A stretch of 64,000 nucleotides of DNA, from the NCBI GenBank assembly GCA_024235015.1, contig JACKNG010000007.1, positions 164,501 to 228,500 on the forward strand, given 5' to 3'. Positions 47,769 through 56,213 of this stretch are shown one piece after another. The notes beneath the pieces were generated by a model, which made no database searches, was not told the origin of the DNA, and was given only the letters and a program-made list of their open reading frames with translations. Within the stretch, counting starts at the first letter, position 1, and each line of letters opens with the position of its first letter. The stretch comes from Gammaproteobacteria bacterium. Lineage in GTDB: Bacteria; Pseudomonadota; Gammaproteobacteria; Ga0077536. The translations under genes were made by a program, and so were the position numbers.

Positions 47769-49069
47769 ACGCCGTGGACTGGACCACCGCCCTGCTGTAC
47801 GCGGTACCGCTGCTCGGCGCGATGTCGATCTACCTGTATCGGCGCGCGCGCTTCGAACGGCACTCGCAGCAGGTGATCGAGCGGGTCATCGAGGCCGGCC
47901 TTACCGAGCCGCCCAGCCTGCACCCGGTGATCGACCCGGCCGTCTGCGTCGGCTCCGGGATCTGCACGCGGGTGTGTCCGGAGAAAGCGCTCGGCATCGT
48001 CGACGGCAAGGCCGTGCTCGCCAACCCCTCGGCCTGTATCGGGCACGGCGCCTGCGCCGCGTCCTGTCCGATCGACGCCATCACCCTGGTGTTCGGCACC
48101 GAGCGGCGCGGCATCGACATCCCCTACGTCAAGCCGACCTTCGAGACCAACGTGCCCGGTATCTACATCGCCGGCGAACTCGGCGGCATGGGCCTGATCG
48201 GCAAGAGTGCGGAGCAGGGCCGCCAGGCGGTCGACGAGGTCGTGCGCAGCGGGCGCCGCGGCGAGGCACTCGACCTCGTCATCGTCGGCGCCGGTCCCGC
48301 CGGGCTGGCCGCGACCCTGACCGCCACCGATCGCGGCCTGCGCGCGGTGACCATCGAGCAGGAGGATTCGCTCGGCGGCACGGTCTATCACTACCCGCGC
48401 CACAAGGTCGCCATGACCCACCCGCTCGACCTGCCGCTGGTCGGCAAGGTGCGCCTGGGCGAGATCCGCAAGGAGGCCCTGCTCGAATTCTGGCAGGGCA
48501 TCGTCGACCGTACGGGGATGGAGATCCGCTTCGGCGAGCGCCTGGAAGCGATCGAAGCCGGTGACGACGGCTATCGCCTGTCGACCTCGCGCGGCGCACT
48601 CGAGGCGCCCAACGTGGTGCTGGCGATCGGTCGCCGCGGTTCGCCGCGCAAGCTCGGGGTCAGCGGCGAGGAGTTGCCGCAGGTGGTCTATCGCCTGGTC
48701 GACGCCGAACAGTACCGCGGTCGCGCCGTGCTCGTCGTCGGGGGCGGCGACAGCGCCATCGAGGCGGCGCTGGCACTGGCCGAGCAACCCGACACCACGG
48801 TGGCCCTGTCCTACCGCAGCGAAGCCTTCTCGCGCGCCAAGCCCAAGAACCGGGACGCCATTGCGGCGGCCGGCGCAGCGGGCCGGGTACAGGTGCTGCT
48901 GCAGACGGACGTCGTCGCCATCGAAGCCGGTCGCGTGCATCTGCGCGGGGCGCAGGGCGAGTTCGAGTTCGCCGGCGAGGCGGTGATCGTGTGCGCCGGG
49001 GGGATCCTGCCGATGGGGATGCTCAAGGACATCGGCATCATGGTCGAGACCAAGTACGGCACGGCTTGA
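47765..49069 (+). CDS. Membrane-anchored Fe-S/FAD NAD(P)H oxidoreductase with permuted motif order
   Basis: A 434-residue protein. An N-terminal helix (residues 6-24) precedes a ferredoxin-like region with two motifs, each lacking the second Cys: CVGSGICTRVCP (Cys61, 67, 71; Ser64) and CIGHGACAASCP (Cys91, 97, 101; His94). Then TNVPGIYIAGELGG (129-141), which normally lies near the C-terminus of thioredoxin-reductase-like enzymes, comes before the FAD motif VIVGAGPAGLAA (172-183) and the NAD(P) motif VVGGGDSAIEAA (324-335). The protein therefore looks circularly permuted. No CXXC redox pair. It probably passes electrons between NAD(P)H and the adjacent membrane cytochrome b. Confidence 0.85.
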   Translation: MNAVDWTTALLYAVPLLGAMSIYLYRRARFERHSQQVIERVIEAGLTEPPSLHPVIDPAVCVGSGICTRVCPEKALGIVDGKAVLANPSACIGHGACAASCPIDAITLVFGTERRGIDIPYVKPTFETNVPGIYIAGELGGMGLIGKSAEQGRQAVDEVVRSGRRGEALDLVIVGAGPAGLAATLTATDRGLRAVTIEQEDSLGGTVYHYPRHKVAMTHPLDLPLVGKVRLGEIRKEALLEFWQGIVDRTGMEIRFGERLEAIEAGDDGYRLSTSRGALEAPNVVLAIGRRGSPRKLGVSGEELPQVVYRLVDAEQYRGRAVLVVGGGDSAIEAALALAEQPDTTVALSYRSEAFSRAKPKNRDAIAAAGAAGRVQVLLQTDVVAIEAGRVHLRGAQGEFEFAGEAVIVCAGGILPMGMLKDIGIMVETKYGTA

Positions 49070-49093
49070 ACCGAAGCACTGAAAGTGCGGTTG
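49068..49093 (+). terminator. Bulged hairpin at the end of the electron-transfer operon
   Basis: Arms gcact and agtgc with a 3-nt loop, extended by an aaccg/cggtt-like outer stem across a 2-nt bulge. It overlaps the stop codon and is followed by a moderately T-rich stretch. Confidence 0.4.
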
Positions 49094-49232
49094 AGAATGA
49101 TTCAGATTTACCGTAAGTGGTTCATTTGAAAAGTGTTAATCAGCTCACACGGCGCGCAGATCGCCCCCGGTAGAGTGCGCCGGTCCCGGCCCTGCCGGGC
49201 CACCGCCCAAGGCGCGAGACGCCGGGCATGCC

Positions 49233-49799
49233 ATGCACACGGAAGCGATAGACGCCATGCCCCAGTTCGAGCGCCTCGTCCACGAGCACGCCGCGGAGAT
49301 GTTCCGCGCCGCCTGCCATTACGCGGGTGATGTCGACGCCGGCGCGGATCTCCTGCAGGACGTCACCATCAAGGCCCTGGTGCGGCGCGAACAACTCGCC
49401 GCGATGGCCGACGCGCGGCCCTGGTTCAGGCGCGTGCTGCGCAACCAGTCCATCGACGAGCATCGCCGGCGCAGTCGCGAAGTGACTGGCAGGCTCGAGC
49501 CGGGCGCCGAGTTCGAGCCCGGGCTCGCCGACCTGCCGGCACCGTGGCAGAACGTCCACGAGGCGGTCGACCCGGTCGCCGAGGCCGAGCGCCTGCATCT
49601 GCTGGACAAGGTTGCCGACGCCCTCGCCGAGCTCGGCGAGGACCTGCGCCGGGTGATCGTGCTGGCCGATATCGACGGTGCCTCGATGCACGAGCTGGTC
49701 GAAGAGCTCGAAGTTCCCGTCGGCACGGTCAAGTCACGGCTGCACCGCGCACGGGCGCGGCTGCGCCAGGCCCTGACGGCGCCGCGCCAGGCCGCCTGA
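49233..49799 (+). CDS. ECF-family RNA polymerase sigma factor
   Basis: A 188-residue extracytoplasmic-function sigma factor. Region 2 is visible in LLQDVTIKALVRREQL and WFRRVLRNQSIDEHRRRSRE; region 4 in DLRRVIVLADIDGASMHELV and VPVGTVKSRLHRARARLRQA. There is no region 1.1 or 3. No anti-sigma gene with a recognisable zinc motif follows; the next gene is a membrane zincin. The ATG at 49233 and one at 49257 are both possible starts. Its trigger is unknown. A partial Fur-like half site (gagaatgatt) lies about 140 bp upstream but is weak. Confidence 0.93.
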   Translation: MHTEAIDAMPQFERLVHEHAAEMFRAACHYAGDVDAGADLLQDVTIKALVRREQLAAMADARPWFRRVLRNQSIDEHRRRSREVTGRLEPGAEFEPGLADLPAPWQNVHEAVDPVAEAERLHLLDKVADALAELGEDLRRVIVLADIDGASMHELVEELEVPVGTVKSRLHRARARLRQALTAPRQAA

Positions 49800-49901
49800 A
49801 GGCAGCGGCGGGCCTGACCCGCGTCTTACGCGGCACGCGCGGCGCCGCGAACCGGCTAGCATGGGCGCAGGCGCGGACCCTCCGCGCGAGCGGGTCCGAC
49901 C

Positions 49902-50687
49902 ATGTGGCGCCAACTGCGCATCTTCATCCTGCTGTTCATCCTCCTCAACGTCGTCCTCGGCACCTGGCTGGCGCGGGTGCGCTCGACCGACTGGGATCGC
50001 CCGCTGTACGTCGCCGTGCACCTCGTCGACGGTGACGGCAGCGCCGCCAGCGCCGCGTACATCGACGACATCGCCGCTCTCGACCGCGCCGCTTTCGACG
50101 CGCGCTTCGGCGACATCGAGGCCTTCTTCGCCCGCGAGGCGGCGCGCTACGGGCTTGCGCTCGAGCATCCGATCGAGATGGTCCTGGGCGGGGTGAGCGC
50201 CGGCCGGCCGCCGCCACCGCCGGCCGACGGGGCGATGCTCGCGGTGATGGCCTGGAGCCTGCGCCTGCGCTGGTGGGCCTGGCGGCATGACAATTACGAC
50301 GGCCTCAAGGATGCCGACGTCTTCGTCGTCTACCACGATCCCGAGCAGCATCCGCGGCTGGCCCATTCGCTCGGCCTGCAGAAGGGCCTGGTCGGCATCG
50401 TCAATGCCTTTGCCGCCGCGCGCATGAGCGCCGAGAACCACGTCGTCATCGCCCACGAGCTGCTGCACATGGTCGGTGCGAGCGACAAGTACGCGCCCGG
50501 CGACAACCTGCCGTTGTTTCCGACCGGCTATGCCGAACCCGAACGCGACCCGCTCTATCCCCAGGTCGCCGCCGAGATCATGGCCGGCCGCATCCCGCAG
50601 AGCGCGCAGGCCGCGGCGCCGCCGCACGGGCTGGACGAGGTCGTGCTCGGGCCTGCCACGGCGCGGGAGATCCGCTGGCTGCAATGA
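49902..50687 (+). CDS. Membrane-anchored zincin metalloprotease candidate
   Basis: A 261-residue protein with one N-terminal helix (LRIFILLFILLNVVLGTWLA) and a soluble domain that contains HELLHMVGASD (from His185), matching HExxHxxGxxD: two His, a catalytic Glu and a third ligand Asp195, as in metzincin-like zinc peptidases. Other features are a Pro-rich loop (GRPPPPPADG) and a basic/aromatic segment (RLRWWAWRHDNYDG). The topology puts the catalytic domain in the periplasm. Substrate unknown. It follows the ECF sigma gene by about 100 bp on the same strand. The proteolytic activity is inferred from the motif only. Confidence 0.75.
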   Translation: MWRQLRIFILLFILLNVVLGTWLARVRSTDWDRPLYVAVHLVDGDGSAASAAYIDDIAALDRAAFDARFGDIEAFFAREAARYGLALEHPIEMVLGGVSAGRPPPPPADGAMLAVMAWSLRLRWWAWRHDNYDGLKDADVFVVYHDPEQHPRLAHSLGLQKGLVGIVNAFAAARMSAENHVVIAHELLHMVGASDKYAPGDNLPLFPTGYAEPERDPLYPQVAAEIMAGRIPQSAQAAAPPHGLDEVVLGPATAREIRWLQ

Positions 50688-50772
50688 GCCGCGCACGCGG
50701 CAGGGCATAATCCGGCCTCGGTTCCCCGCGCCGGCACTGCTGCCGGCGGTGCCGCCAAGAGGAGGTTCCCCC

Positions 50773-51744
50773 ATGTCCCTGACCCTGTCGTGCGCGTTCG
50801 CCACGTCGCTCGAATCCCACGAGCATGCCCGCATCGCCGAGTCGCTCGGCTACGGCCGCGCCTGGTTCTATGATTCGCCGCCGCTCTATCCCGATGTCTG
50901 GGTGCAGCTCTGCCGCGCCGCCGATCGCACCGAGCGCATCGGGCTCGGCACCGGCGTCATCGTGCCGCACTTGCGCCATCCCATGGCCAACGCCGCGGCC
51001 ATCGCCACCCTGGTCGACGCCGCCGGCGCCGAGCGGGTCACGGTCGGTATCGGCTCCGGCTTCACCGGCTGCGTGAGCATGGGCCGGCGGCCGCTCAAGT
51101 GGTCCTACGTCGCCGATTACATCCGCGCCCTGCGCGCCCTGCTGCGCGGCGAGGAGATCGAATGGGACGGCGGCGTGGCGCGCATGCTGCACTGGCCGGG
51201 CTACGCGCCGGCGCGCCCGATCGAAGTGCCCTTCGTCATCGCCGCGGCCGGGCCCAAGGGCATCGCCGTGGCGCAGGAACTCGGCCAGGGCGTGTTCGGC
51301 GCCTTCCAGCCCATCACCGGATTCGACTGGAGCGTCGCGCTGATCATGGGCACGGTGCTCGAAGAGGGCGAGGATCCCGGCTCGGCGCGCGCGCTCGACG
51401 CCGCCGGGCACGGCGGCGCGGTGCTCTACCACTACATGCTCGAGCACCGCATGCTCGACCAGCTCGAAGGCGGCGCGGAGTGGCAGCGTGCCTACGAGAA
51501 CGTGCCCGAGCGCGTGCGCCATCTCGCCATGCACGACGGCCACCTGGTCGGTATCAACGAGCGCGATCGCCCCTACGTCACCGGCGACCTGCTGGCGCGC
51601 AACGGCATGGCCATGGACCGCGGTGCCTGGCGCGAACGCATCGCCCAGCTCGAGGCCGGCGGCGCGACGGAGATCGCCTACCAGCCGGCCGGTTCGGACA
51701 TCCCGCGCGAACTCGAGGCCTTCGCCGCCCTGGTCCAGGGCTGA
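50773..51744 (+). CDS. Luciferase-like (LLM class) flavin-dependent oxidoreductase
   Basis: A 323-residue enzyme of the bacterial-luciferase superfamily. The start MSLTLSCAFATSLESHEHA and the segments RAWFYDSPPLYPDVW, RIGLGTGVIVPHLRHPM and RVTVGIGSGFTGCVSMGRRP follow the layout of F420/FMN-dependent LLM oxidoreductases. A gaggagg ribosome-binding site supports the ATG at 50773, and the frame upstream is a shadow of the metalloprotease gene. It is the first gene of a second catabolic run with the Baeyer-Villiger monooxygenase downstream. The substrate is unknown; the F420-type (rather than FMN-type) cofactor is not decided by sequence alone. Confidence 0.9.
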   Translation: MSLTLSCAFATSLESHEHARIAESLGYGRAWFYDSPPLYPDVWVQLCRAADRTERIGLGTGVIVPHLRHPMANAAAIATLVDAAGAERVTVGIGSGFTGCVSMGRRPLKWSYVADYIRALRALLRGEEIEWDGGVARMLHWPGYAPARPIEVPFVIAAAGPKGIAVAQELGQGVFGAFQPITGFDWSVALIMGTVLEEGEDPGSARALDAAGHGGAVLYHYMLEHRMLDQLEGGAEWQRAYENVPERVRHLAMHDGHLVGINERDRPYVTGDLLARNGMAMDRGAWRERIAQLEAGGATEIAYQPAGSDIPRELEAFAALVQG

Positions 51745-51904
51745 GCTGCGCCGCGGCGGGGATTCGTCCCGGTGGCGCCGGCTGTTAGGATCCGGCGGCG
51801 CCGGCGCCCGGAAAAACCGGGGAGATGACGGGGTTTTTCCGCGCCGCCACCGAACGGGCGCGCCGTACGTGCACGCCACGCATCATCTGCAGAGGAGAGG
51901 ACCC

Positions 51905-53542
51905 ATGGCAGAACAGGGCAGCGCCCCCCACGATTCCAATCAAGCCCTGGTACTCGACGCCGCCGTCATCGGCGCCGGTGTCGCCGGGCTCTACCAGCTC
52001 TACCAGCTGCGCCAGCAGGGCCTCGCGGTCCGCGCCTTCGACAGCGCGTCGAACGTCGGCGGCACCTGGTACTGGAACCGTTATCCCGGGGCCAAGTTCG
52101 ATTCGGAGAGCTACATCTACCAGTACCTGTTCGACGAGGATCTCTACAAGGACTGGAGCTGGAGCGAGCGTTTCCCCGGCCAGCCCGAGATCGAGCGCTG
52201 GATGAACTACATCGCCGACCGCCTGGAGCTGCGCCCCGACATCCAGTTCGACACCACCATCGCCGCGGCCCATTTCGACGAGGCGCGCAACCGCTGGCTG
52301 ATCACGACCAGCGACGGCCAGCGCATCGACGCCCAGTTCCTGGTCTGCTGCTGCGGCATGTTGTCGGCGCCGCTGAGCGAGGTCTTCCCCGGCCAGGACA
52401 GCTTCCAGGGCCGCCTGTTCCACACCGCGCGCTGGCCCAAGGAGCCGATCGATTTCAAGGACCAGCGGGTCGGTATCGTCGGCATCGGCGCCACCGGTAT
52501 CCAGGTCATCCAGACCATCGCGCCCGAGGTCGGTCACCTCAAGGTCTTCATCCGCACCCCGCAATACGTCAACCCGATGGCCAACCCGAGCTACGGCGCG
52601 GACGAGATCGCGGCCTACAAGGCACGCTTCGAGGAGCTGCGCGACACCCTGCCGTACACCTTCAGCGGTTTCGAGTTCGATTTCGACGGCGTGCCGTGGT
52701 TGTCGCGCACGCCGGCCGAGCGCCGGCAGATCCTGGAGGACAACTGGAACTACGGTTCGCTCAAGCTGTGGTTGGCAACCTGCCCGGAGATGTTCTCCGA
52801 CCCCGACATCAGCGAGGAAGTCTCCGAGTTCGTGCGCGGCAAGATGCGCGAGCGGCTCAAGGACCCCGCGCTGTGCGAGCTGCTGATCCCGACCGACTAC
52901 GGCTTCGGCACCCACCGCGTGCCACTGGAGAGCAACTACCTCGAGGTCTACCACCGGCCCAACGTCGAGGCGGTGAGCGTGAAGGACAACCCGATCAAGC
53001 GGGTCACGCCGAGCGGCATCGAGCTCGCCGACGGCAGCCACCACGATCTCGACATCCTCATCCTCGCCACCGGCTTCGATGCCGGTTCGGGGGCGCTGAC
53101 CCGCATCGACATCCGCGGCCGCGGCGGGCGCTCGCTGAAAGCGGAGTGGGGCGAGGAGATCCGCACGGCCTACGGCCTCATGGTGCACGGCTACCCCAAC
53201 CTCTTCACCACCGGCGCGCCGCTGGCACCGTCGGCGGCGCTGTGCAACATGACCACCTGCCTGCAGCAGCAGACCGAGTGGATCAGCGCCTGTATCGCCC
53301 ACCTGCGCGAACGCGGCGTCGGTGTCATCGACGCCAGCCGCGAGCTGCAGGACGCCTGGGTCGAGCACCACGACGAGATCGCCAACGCCACCCTGGTGAC
53401 CAAGACCCACTCCTGGTACATGGGCTCGAACGTCGACGGCAAGCCGCGGCGGCTGTTGTCGTACATCGGCGGGGTCGGCCAGTACCGGCAGAAGTGCGAC
53501 GAACTGCGCGTCGGCGGCTACCGCGGTTTCGAGATGCGCTGA
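51905..53542 (+). CDS. Baeyer-Villiger-type flavin monooxygenase
   Basis: A 545-residue FAD- and NADPH-dependent monooxygenase. The FAD motif is AAVIGAGVAGLYQLYQLRQQ, the NADPH motif VGIVGIGATGIQVIQTIAPE, and the Baeyer-Villiger fingerprint FxGxxxHxxxWP is exact in FQGRLFHTARWP. It inserts oxygen next to a ketone to give an ester or lactone. A gagagg-type ribosome-binding site precedes the ATG at 51905. It follows the LLM enzyme on the same strand. The length and the GGTWYWNRYPGAKFD segment match cyclohexanone-type enzymes. The substrate may be a cyclic or steroid-like ketone; that is inference from neighbours. Confidence 0.95.
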   Translation: MAEQGSAPHDSNQALVLDAAVIGAGVAGLYQLYQLRQQGLAVRAFDSASNVGGTWYWNRYPGAKFDSESYIYQYLFDEDLYKDWSWSERFPGQPEIERWMNYIADRLELRPDIQFDTTIAAAHFDEARNRWLITTSDGQRIDAQFLVCCCGMLSAPLSEVFPGQDSFQGRLFHTARWPKEPIDFKDQRVGIVGIGATGIQVIQTIAPEVGHLKVFIRTPQYVNPMANPSYGADEIAAYKARFEELRDTLPYTFSGFEFDFDGVPWLSRTPAERRQILEDNWNYGSLKLWLATCPEMFSDPDISEEVSEFVRGKMRERLKDPALCELLIPTDYGFGTHRVPLESNYLEVYHRPNVEAVSVKDNPIKRVTPSGIELADGSHHDLDILILATGFDAGSGALTRIDIRGRGGRSLKAEWGEEIRTAYGLMVHGYPNLFTTGAPLAPSAALCNMTTCLQQQTEWISACIAHLRERGVGVIDASRELQDAWVEHHDEIANATLVTKTHSWYMGSNVDGKPRRLLSYIGGVGQYRQKCDELRVGGYRGFEMR

Positions 53543-53551
53543 GCCGGCGTT

Positions 53552-54673
53552 TCAGGTCGGGCCCGGCGCCCAGGGTGCCAGGCTCGCGACCAGCGCGGGC
53601 TCGCCGTGCACGGCGAGGACCGGCCACAGCGGCGCCAGCACCGGGCGTGCCTCGTCACCGCGCCCGCAGGCCACCAGCGCCCCGGCGAGGTCACCGGCAC
53701 ACAGCGCGAGTGCCGTCCACAGCGCCGGGTTGGCAGCCTGCGCGGCGAGGCCGTCGACGGCGGTGGTGAGCAGCGGCACCGCCGCGCCCGCATCGTGGCG
53801 CGCGGTCGCCAGGCCGCGCACCCAGGCGAGGAAGCCGTCGCCACACACCGGCAGGTCGTCGACCGTCAACGCCGCGACCAGCGCGACGGCGCGTTCGGCA
53901 TCGCCGCAACGCGCTTCGGCCAGGGCGTGGTCGACGGTGAGCAGCGGGTTGGCCGGTGCCCGTTCGTAGCCGCGTTGCGCGGCGTCGCGATAGCCCGCGG
54001 TGTCGCGGGCGGCGAAATGGATGGCCGAGCAGCGCGAATCGAAGACCCCGGGCGAGCTCGCGTCGAGCGGCGCGCGCCAGGCTTCGACCTCCGCGAGGGC
54101 GCCGGCCAGGTCACCGTCGGCGGCGCGCAGGCAGGCTTCGCGCACGGCGAGGTCGAAGGCCATCTCCGGCGCCTTGAACAGCGGGCGCAGCCGCGCGGCC
54201 AGGGCGCGGGCGTGCGCCTGCTGTCCCAGCGCACAGGCCCGTTGCAGGGCGTCGTAGCGGGCGGCATGGCGGTAGGTCCACAGCGACCAGGCCGGCAGGG
54301 CGAGCGCCACCAGCGTACCCGCGGCGGCGGCCCAGGCATGCTCGCCGACGATGCCCCACAGCACCAGCGCACCGCCCACGGCAATGAGCGGTGCACTCGC
54401 GCGCAGGGCCTGGCGCAGGAAACCGCTGAACGTGGGATCGGCGCGCAGCGCCGCCTCGATGGCGGCCGTGCGCGCCAGGGTGCGCGGGTCGAGTCCGGCG
54501 AGGTCGGTGCGCTCGGGCACCAGCGCCGGGTCGTCGTGGATGCGGATGCCGTCGAGGCCGTCGGCAGCGAGTTGCCGGCGCGCCGCGGCGAGACTGGCGG
54601 CGAGGACATAGCCGTGGACCGGCCGGCCGTCGGCGCCGGTGGCGGAGTAGAGCAGGCGGCGCGGCTGGTTCAT
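53552..54673 (-). CDS. Membrane-anchored, TPR-like hypothetical protein
   Basis: A 373-residue protein. The N-terminal 90 residues are soluble (LLYSATGADGRPVHGYVLAA), then two adjacent hydrophobic helices (about residues 92-130), then a long alpha-helical, Ala-rich region with repeated helix pairs resembling TPRs. No enzyme motif is visible. The ATG at 54673 starts MNQPRRLLYSA; an upstream TTG would add three residues. The N-terminal part resembles the first domain of type II secretion GspF-like proteins only in its opening phrase, so I do not assign it. Its stop is 9 bp from the convergent Baeyer-Villiger gene. Confidence 0.65.
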   Translation of the reverse strand: MNQPRRLLYSATGADGRPVHGYVLAASLAAARRQLAADGLDGIRIHDDPALVPERTDLAGLDPRTLARTAAIEAALRADPTFSGFLRQALRASAPLIAVGGALVLWGIVGEHAWAAAAGTLVALALPAWSLWTYRHAARYDALQRACALGQQAHARALAARLRPLFKAPEMAFDLAVREACLRAADGDLAGALAEVEAWRAPLDASSPGVFDSRCSAIHFAARDTAGYRDAAQRGYERAPANPLLTVDHALAEARCGDAERAVALVAALTVDDLPVCGDGFLAWVRGLATARHDAGAAVPLLTTAVDGLAAQAANPALWTALALCAGDLAGALVACGRGDEARPVLAPLWPVLAVHGEPALVASLAPWAPGPT

Positions 54674-54716
54674 CGCCGGCAAGGGGGCCGCGGCGAGGCC
54701 GGCGCCGCGCCGCGCA

Positions 54717-55505
54717 TCACAGCCGGGCCAGGTAGGCCTCGATCATGGCGTTGGTCTGGGCCGGTTGTTCGAACTGTGGGAAATGCGCCGCGCCGTAGAC
54801 CTGGGCGAAGCCGACCTTGGCGAAGTGCTTGGCGATGAAGGCCTGGTCCTGGGCGCCCGCCATCAGCCACAGCATGGGCTGGCGGATGCCGTCGGCGATC
54901 GCCGCGGTGTCGCACAGCATGCCTTCGAGTTCGGCAATCTTGACCGTGTCGGGGACTTCCGCGGCCTCGGCGACGATGCGGCGGATGGCGGCGCGGTCGC
55001 CCTTGGCATCGAAGTAGCCGGTGTACCAGCCGCGGAAGGCCTTCTTCGCGCCCGGCCCGCGCAGGGCGTCGATCATCTGGCCGACCAGGGTGCCGAACAC
55101 GCTCTTCGGATCGTTGGCCCGCGCGCGCGGGTAGAGGAAGGAATCGATGATGACGCCGCCGCGCACCAGGCGCGGATTGGCGCGGATGAATTCGAGCGTG
55201 CCGGCGGCACCGCCGGCATGGCCGATGGCGACCACGCCCTTCAACCCGGCGGCCTTGACGACGGCGGCGATGTCAGCGGCGTGCCCGCTCACGTCGTGAC
55301 CGCTGCCGCTGGTGGTGGAGCGGCCGTGACCGCGGCGGTCGAGCACGAGGACGCGGTGACGCTTGCCGAAATGTTTCACCTGCTGTTCCCACAACTCGTG
55401 CTTCGAGCACCAGCCGTGGACCATGACCAGCGGCGGTCGGCCGCTGTCCTTGCCGCCGAGCTTGTAGAAGATCTTCGCGCCGTCGGGTCGCGTGAGTGTC
55501 GCCAT
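54717..55505 (-). CDS. Alpha/beta hydrolase-fold protein lacking the nucleophile Ser
   Basis: A 262-residue alpha/beta hydrolase. The oxyanion-hole strand VMVHGWCSKHELWEQQ and LDRRGHGRS are typical of the family, and the catalytic acid and His are probably in AGAQDQAF and GAAHFPQFEQP. The nucleophile elbow, however, reads AIGHAGGAAG: the expected Ser (GHSxG) is Ala97, encoded gcc. The protein should not act as a normal esterase; it could have a cofactor-free dioxygenase-like or other non-hydrolytic role, or be inactive. It lies beside a Baeyer-Villiger enzyme, where an ester hydrolase would be expected. The ATG at 55505 fits the family's N-terminus. Confidence 0.88.
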   Translation of the reverse strand: MATLTRPDGAKIFYKLGGKDSGRPPLVMVHGWCSKHELWEQQVKHFGKRHRVLVLDRRGHGRSTTSGSGHDVSGHAADIAAVVKAAGLKGVVAIGHAGGAAGTLEFIRANPRLVRGGVIIDSFLYPRARANDPKSVFGTLVGQMIDALRGPGAKKAFRGWYTGYFDAKGDRAAIRRIVAEAAEVPDTVKIAELEGMLCDTAAIADGIRQPMLWLMAGAQDQAFIAKHFAKVGFAQVYGAAHFPQFEQPAQTNAMIEAYLARL

Positions 55506-55594
55506 GGTGTTTCTTGCCCTCGGTGGTCGGTCCTGCCGTGGCGGGACGCTGGCGCGCCGTGATGCGGATCCCGCCGCGCGCGATCGTCGCCGGC

Positions 55595-56068
55595 TCAGCG
55601 CGCCTCGCCGAGCATGCTGTCGATGGTCGCGGTCGCGAGCACGTTGCCGTCGCGATCGAGCACCTCGAACAACTTGCCGTCGACCGCCTGGCACATGAAC
55701 AGCACCACCGCGCCCTCGGGACCGCCGCGCTCCATGTGCACGTCGCCGCCCGGGCTGCGGGTGAAGAAGCCGGTGCGGCGGACCTTGTGCACGGTCTCGT
55801 GCGCCGAGGTTTCGACGATGTGCTGCTCGCCTTCGAGGACCAGCACCGACATCGGGCCGAGATGCCGGTGGTAGTGGCAGTAGCTGTTCGGCGCCCACTT
55901 GCTCAGGAAGTCCATGCGGCCGCTGGCGTGGTCGTAACCGAGCACCGCGAACCAGTAATCGATGGGGTAATCGAAGCGCGACGAGCCGGTGAAGTGCTGC
56001 CACTCCATCGCCTTGTCGGCGTCGTAGGCGGAATGCGCGGTGAGCGCGTGGGCGGGCTTGGCGTTCAT
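55595..56068 (-). CDS. Cupin-fold protein
   Basis: A 157-residue small beta-barrel protein. The core motif HYHRHLGPMSVLVLEGEQHI contains the metal-binding His and Glu pattern of the cupin first motif, and the second motif is in GGDVHMERGGPEGAVVLF. It probably binds Fe, Mn or Ni and may be a dioxygenase or isomerase acting on a breakdown intermediate. It starts at 56068 (MNAKPAHALTAHSAYDADKA); the upstream frame is non-coding. It is in the second catabolic island, same strand as the alpha/beta hydrolase and divergent from the amidohydrolase. Confidence 0.8.
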   Translation of the reverse strand: MNAKPAHALTAHSAYDADKAMEWQHFTGSSRFDYPIDYWFAVLGYDHASGRMDFLSKWAPNSYCHYHRHLGPMSVLVLEGEQHIVETSAHETVHKVRRTGFFTRSPGGDVHMERGGPEGAVVLFMCQAVDGKLFEVLDRDGNVLATATIDSMLGEAR

Positions 56069-56213
56069 GGCCGTCCTCGTCGTCCGGTTCGGGCCGTCGA
56101 TGCTATGCGCCCGCGCGGTGCCGGGCAAGTTCACGCGGCGTCGCGGGCGGCGTGTGACAGGGGCCGGTGCCGCCGTCTATAGTGCCGGGCCGTCGCACGG
56201 GGAGGGCAACGTG

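Noticed and set aside
49085..49125. A Fur box upstream of the ECF sigma gene
   Set aside because: Only one half (gagaatgatt) resembles the consensus; the other half does not, and no iron-uptake gene follows.
53552..54673. Type II secretion GspF-like protein
   Set aside because: Only the opening phrase is similar; the rest is a TPR-like helical protein without the GspF helices.
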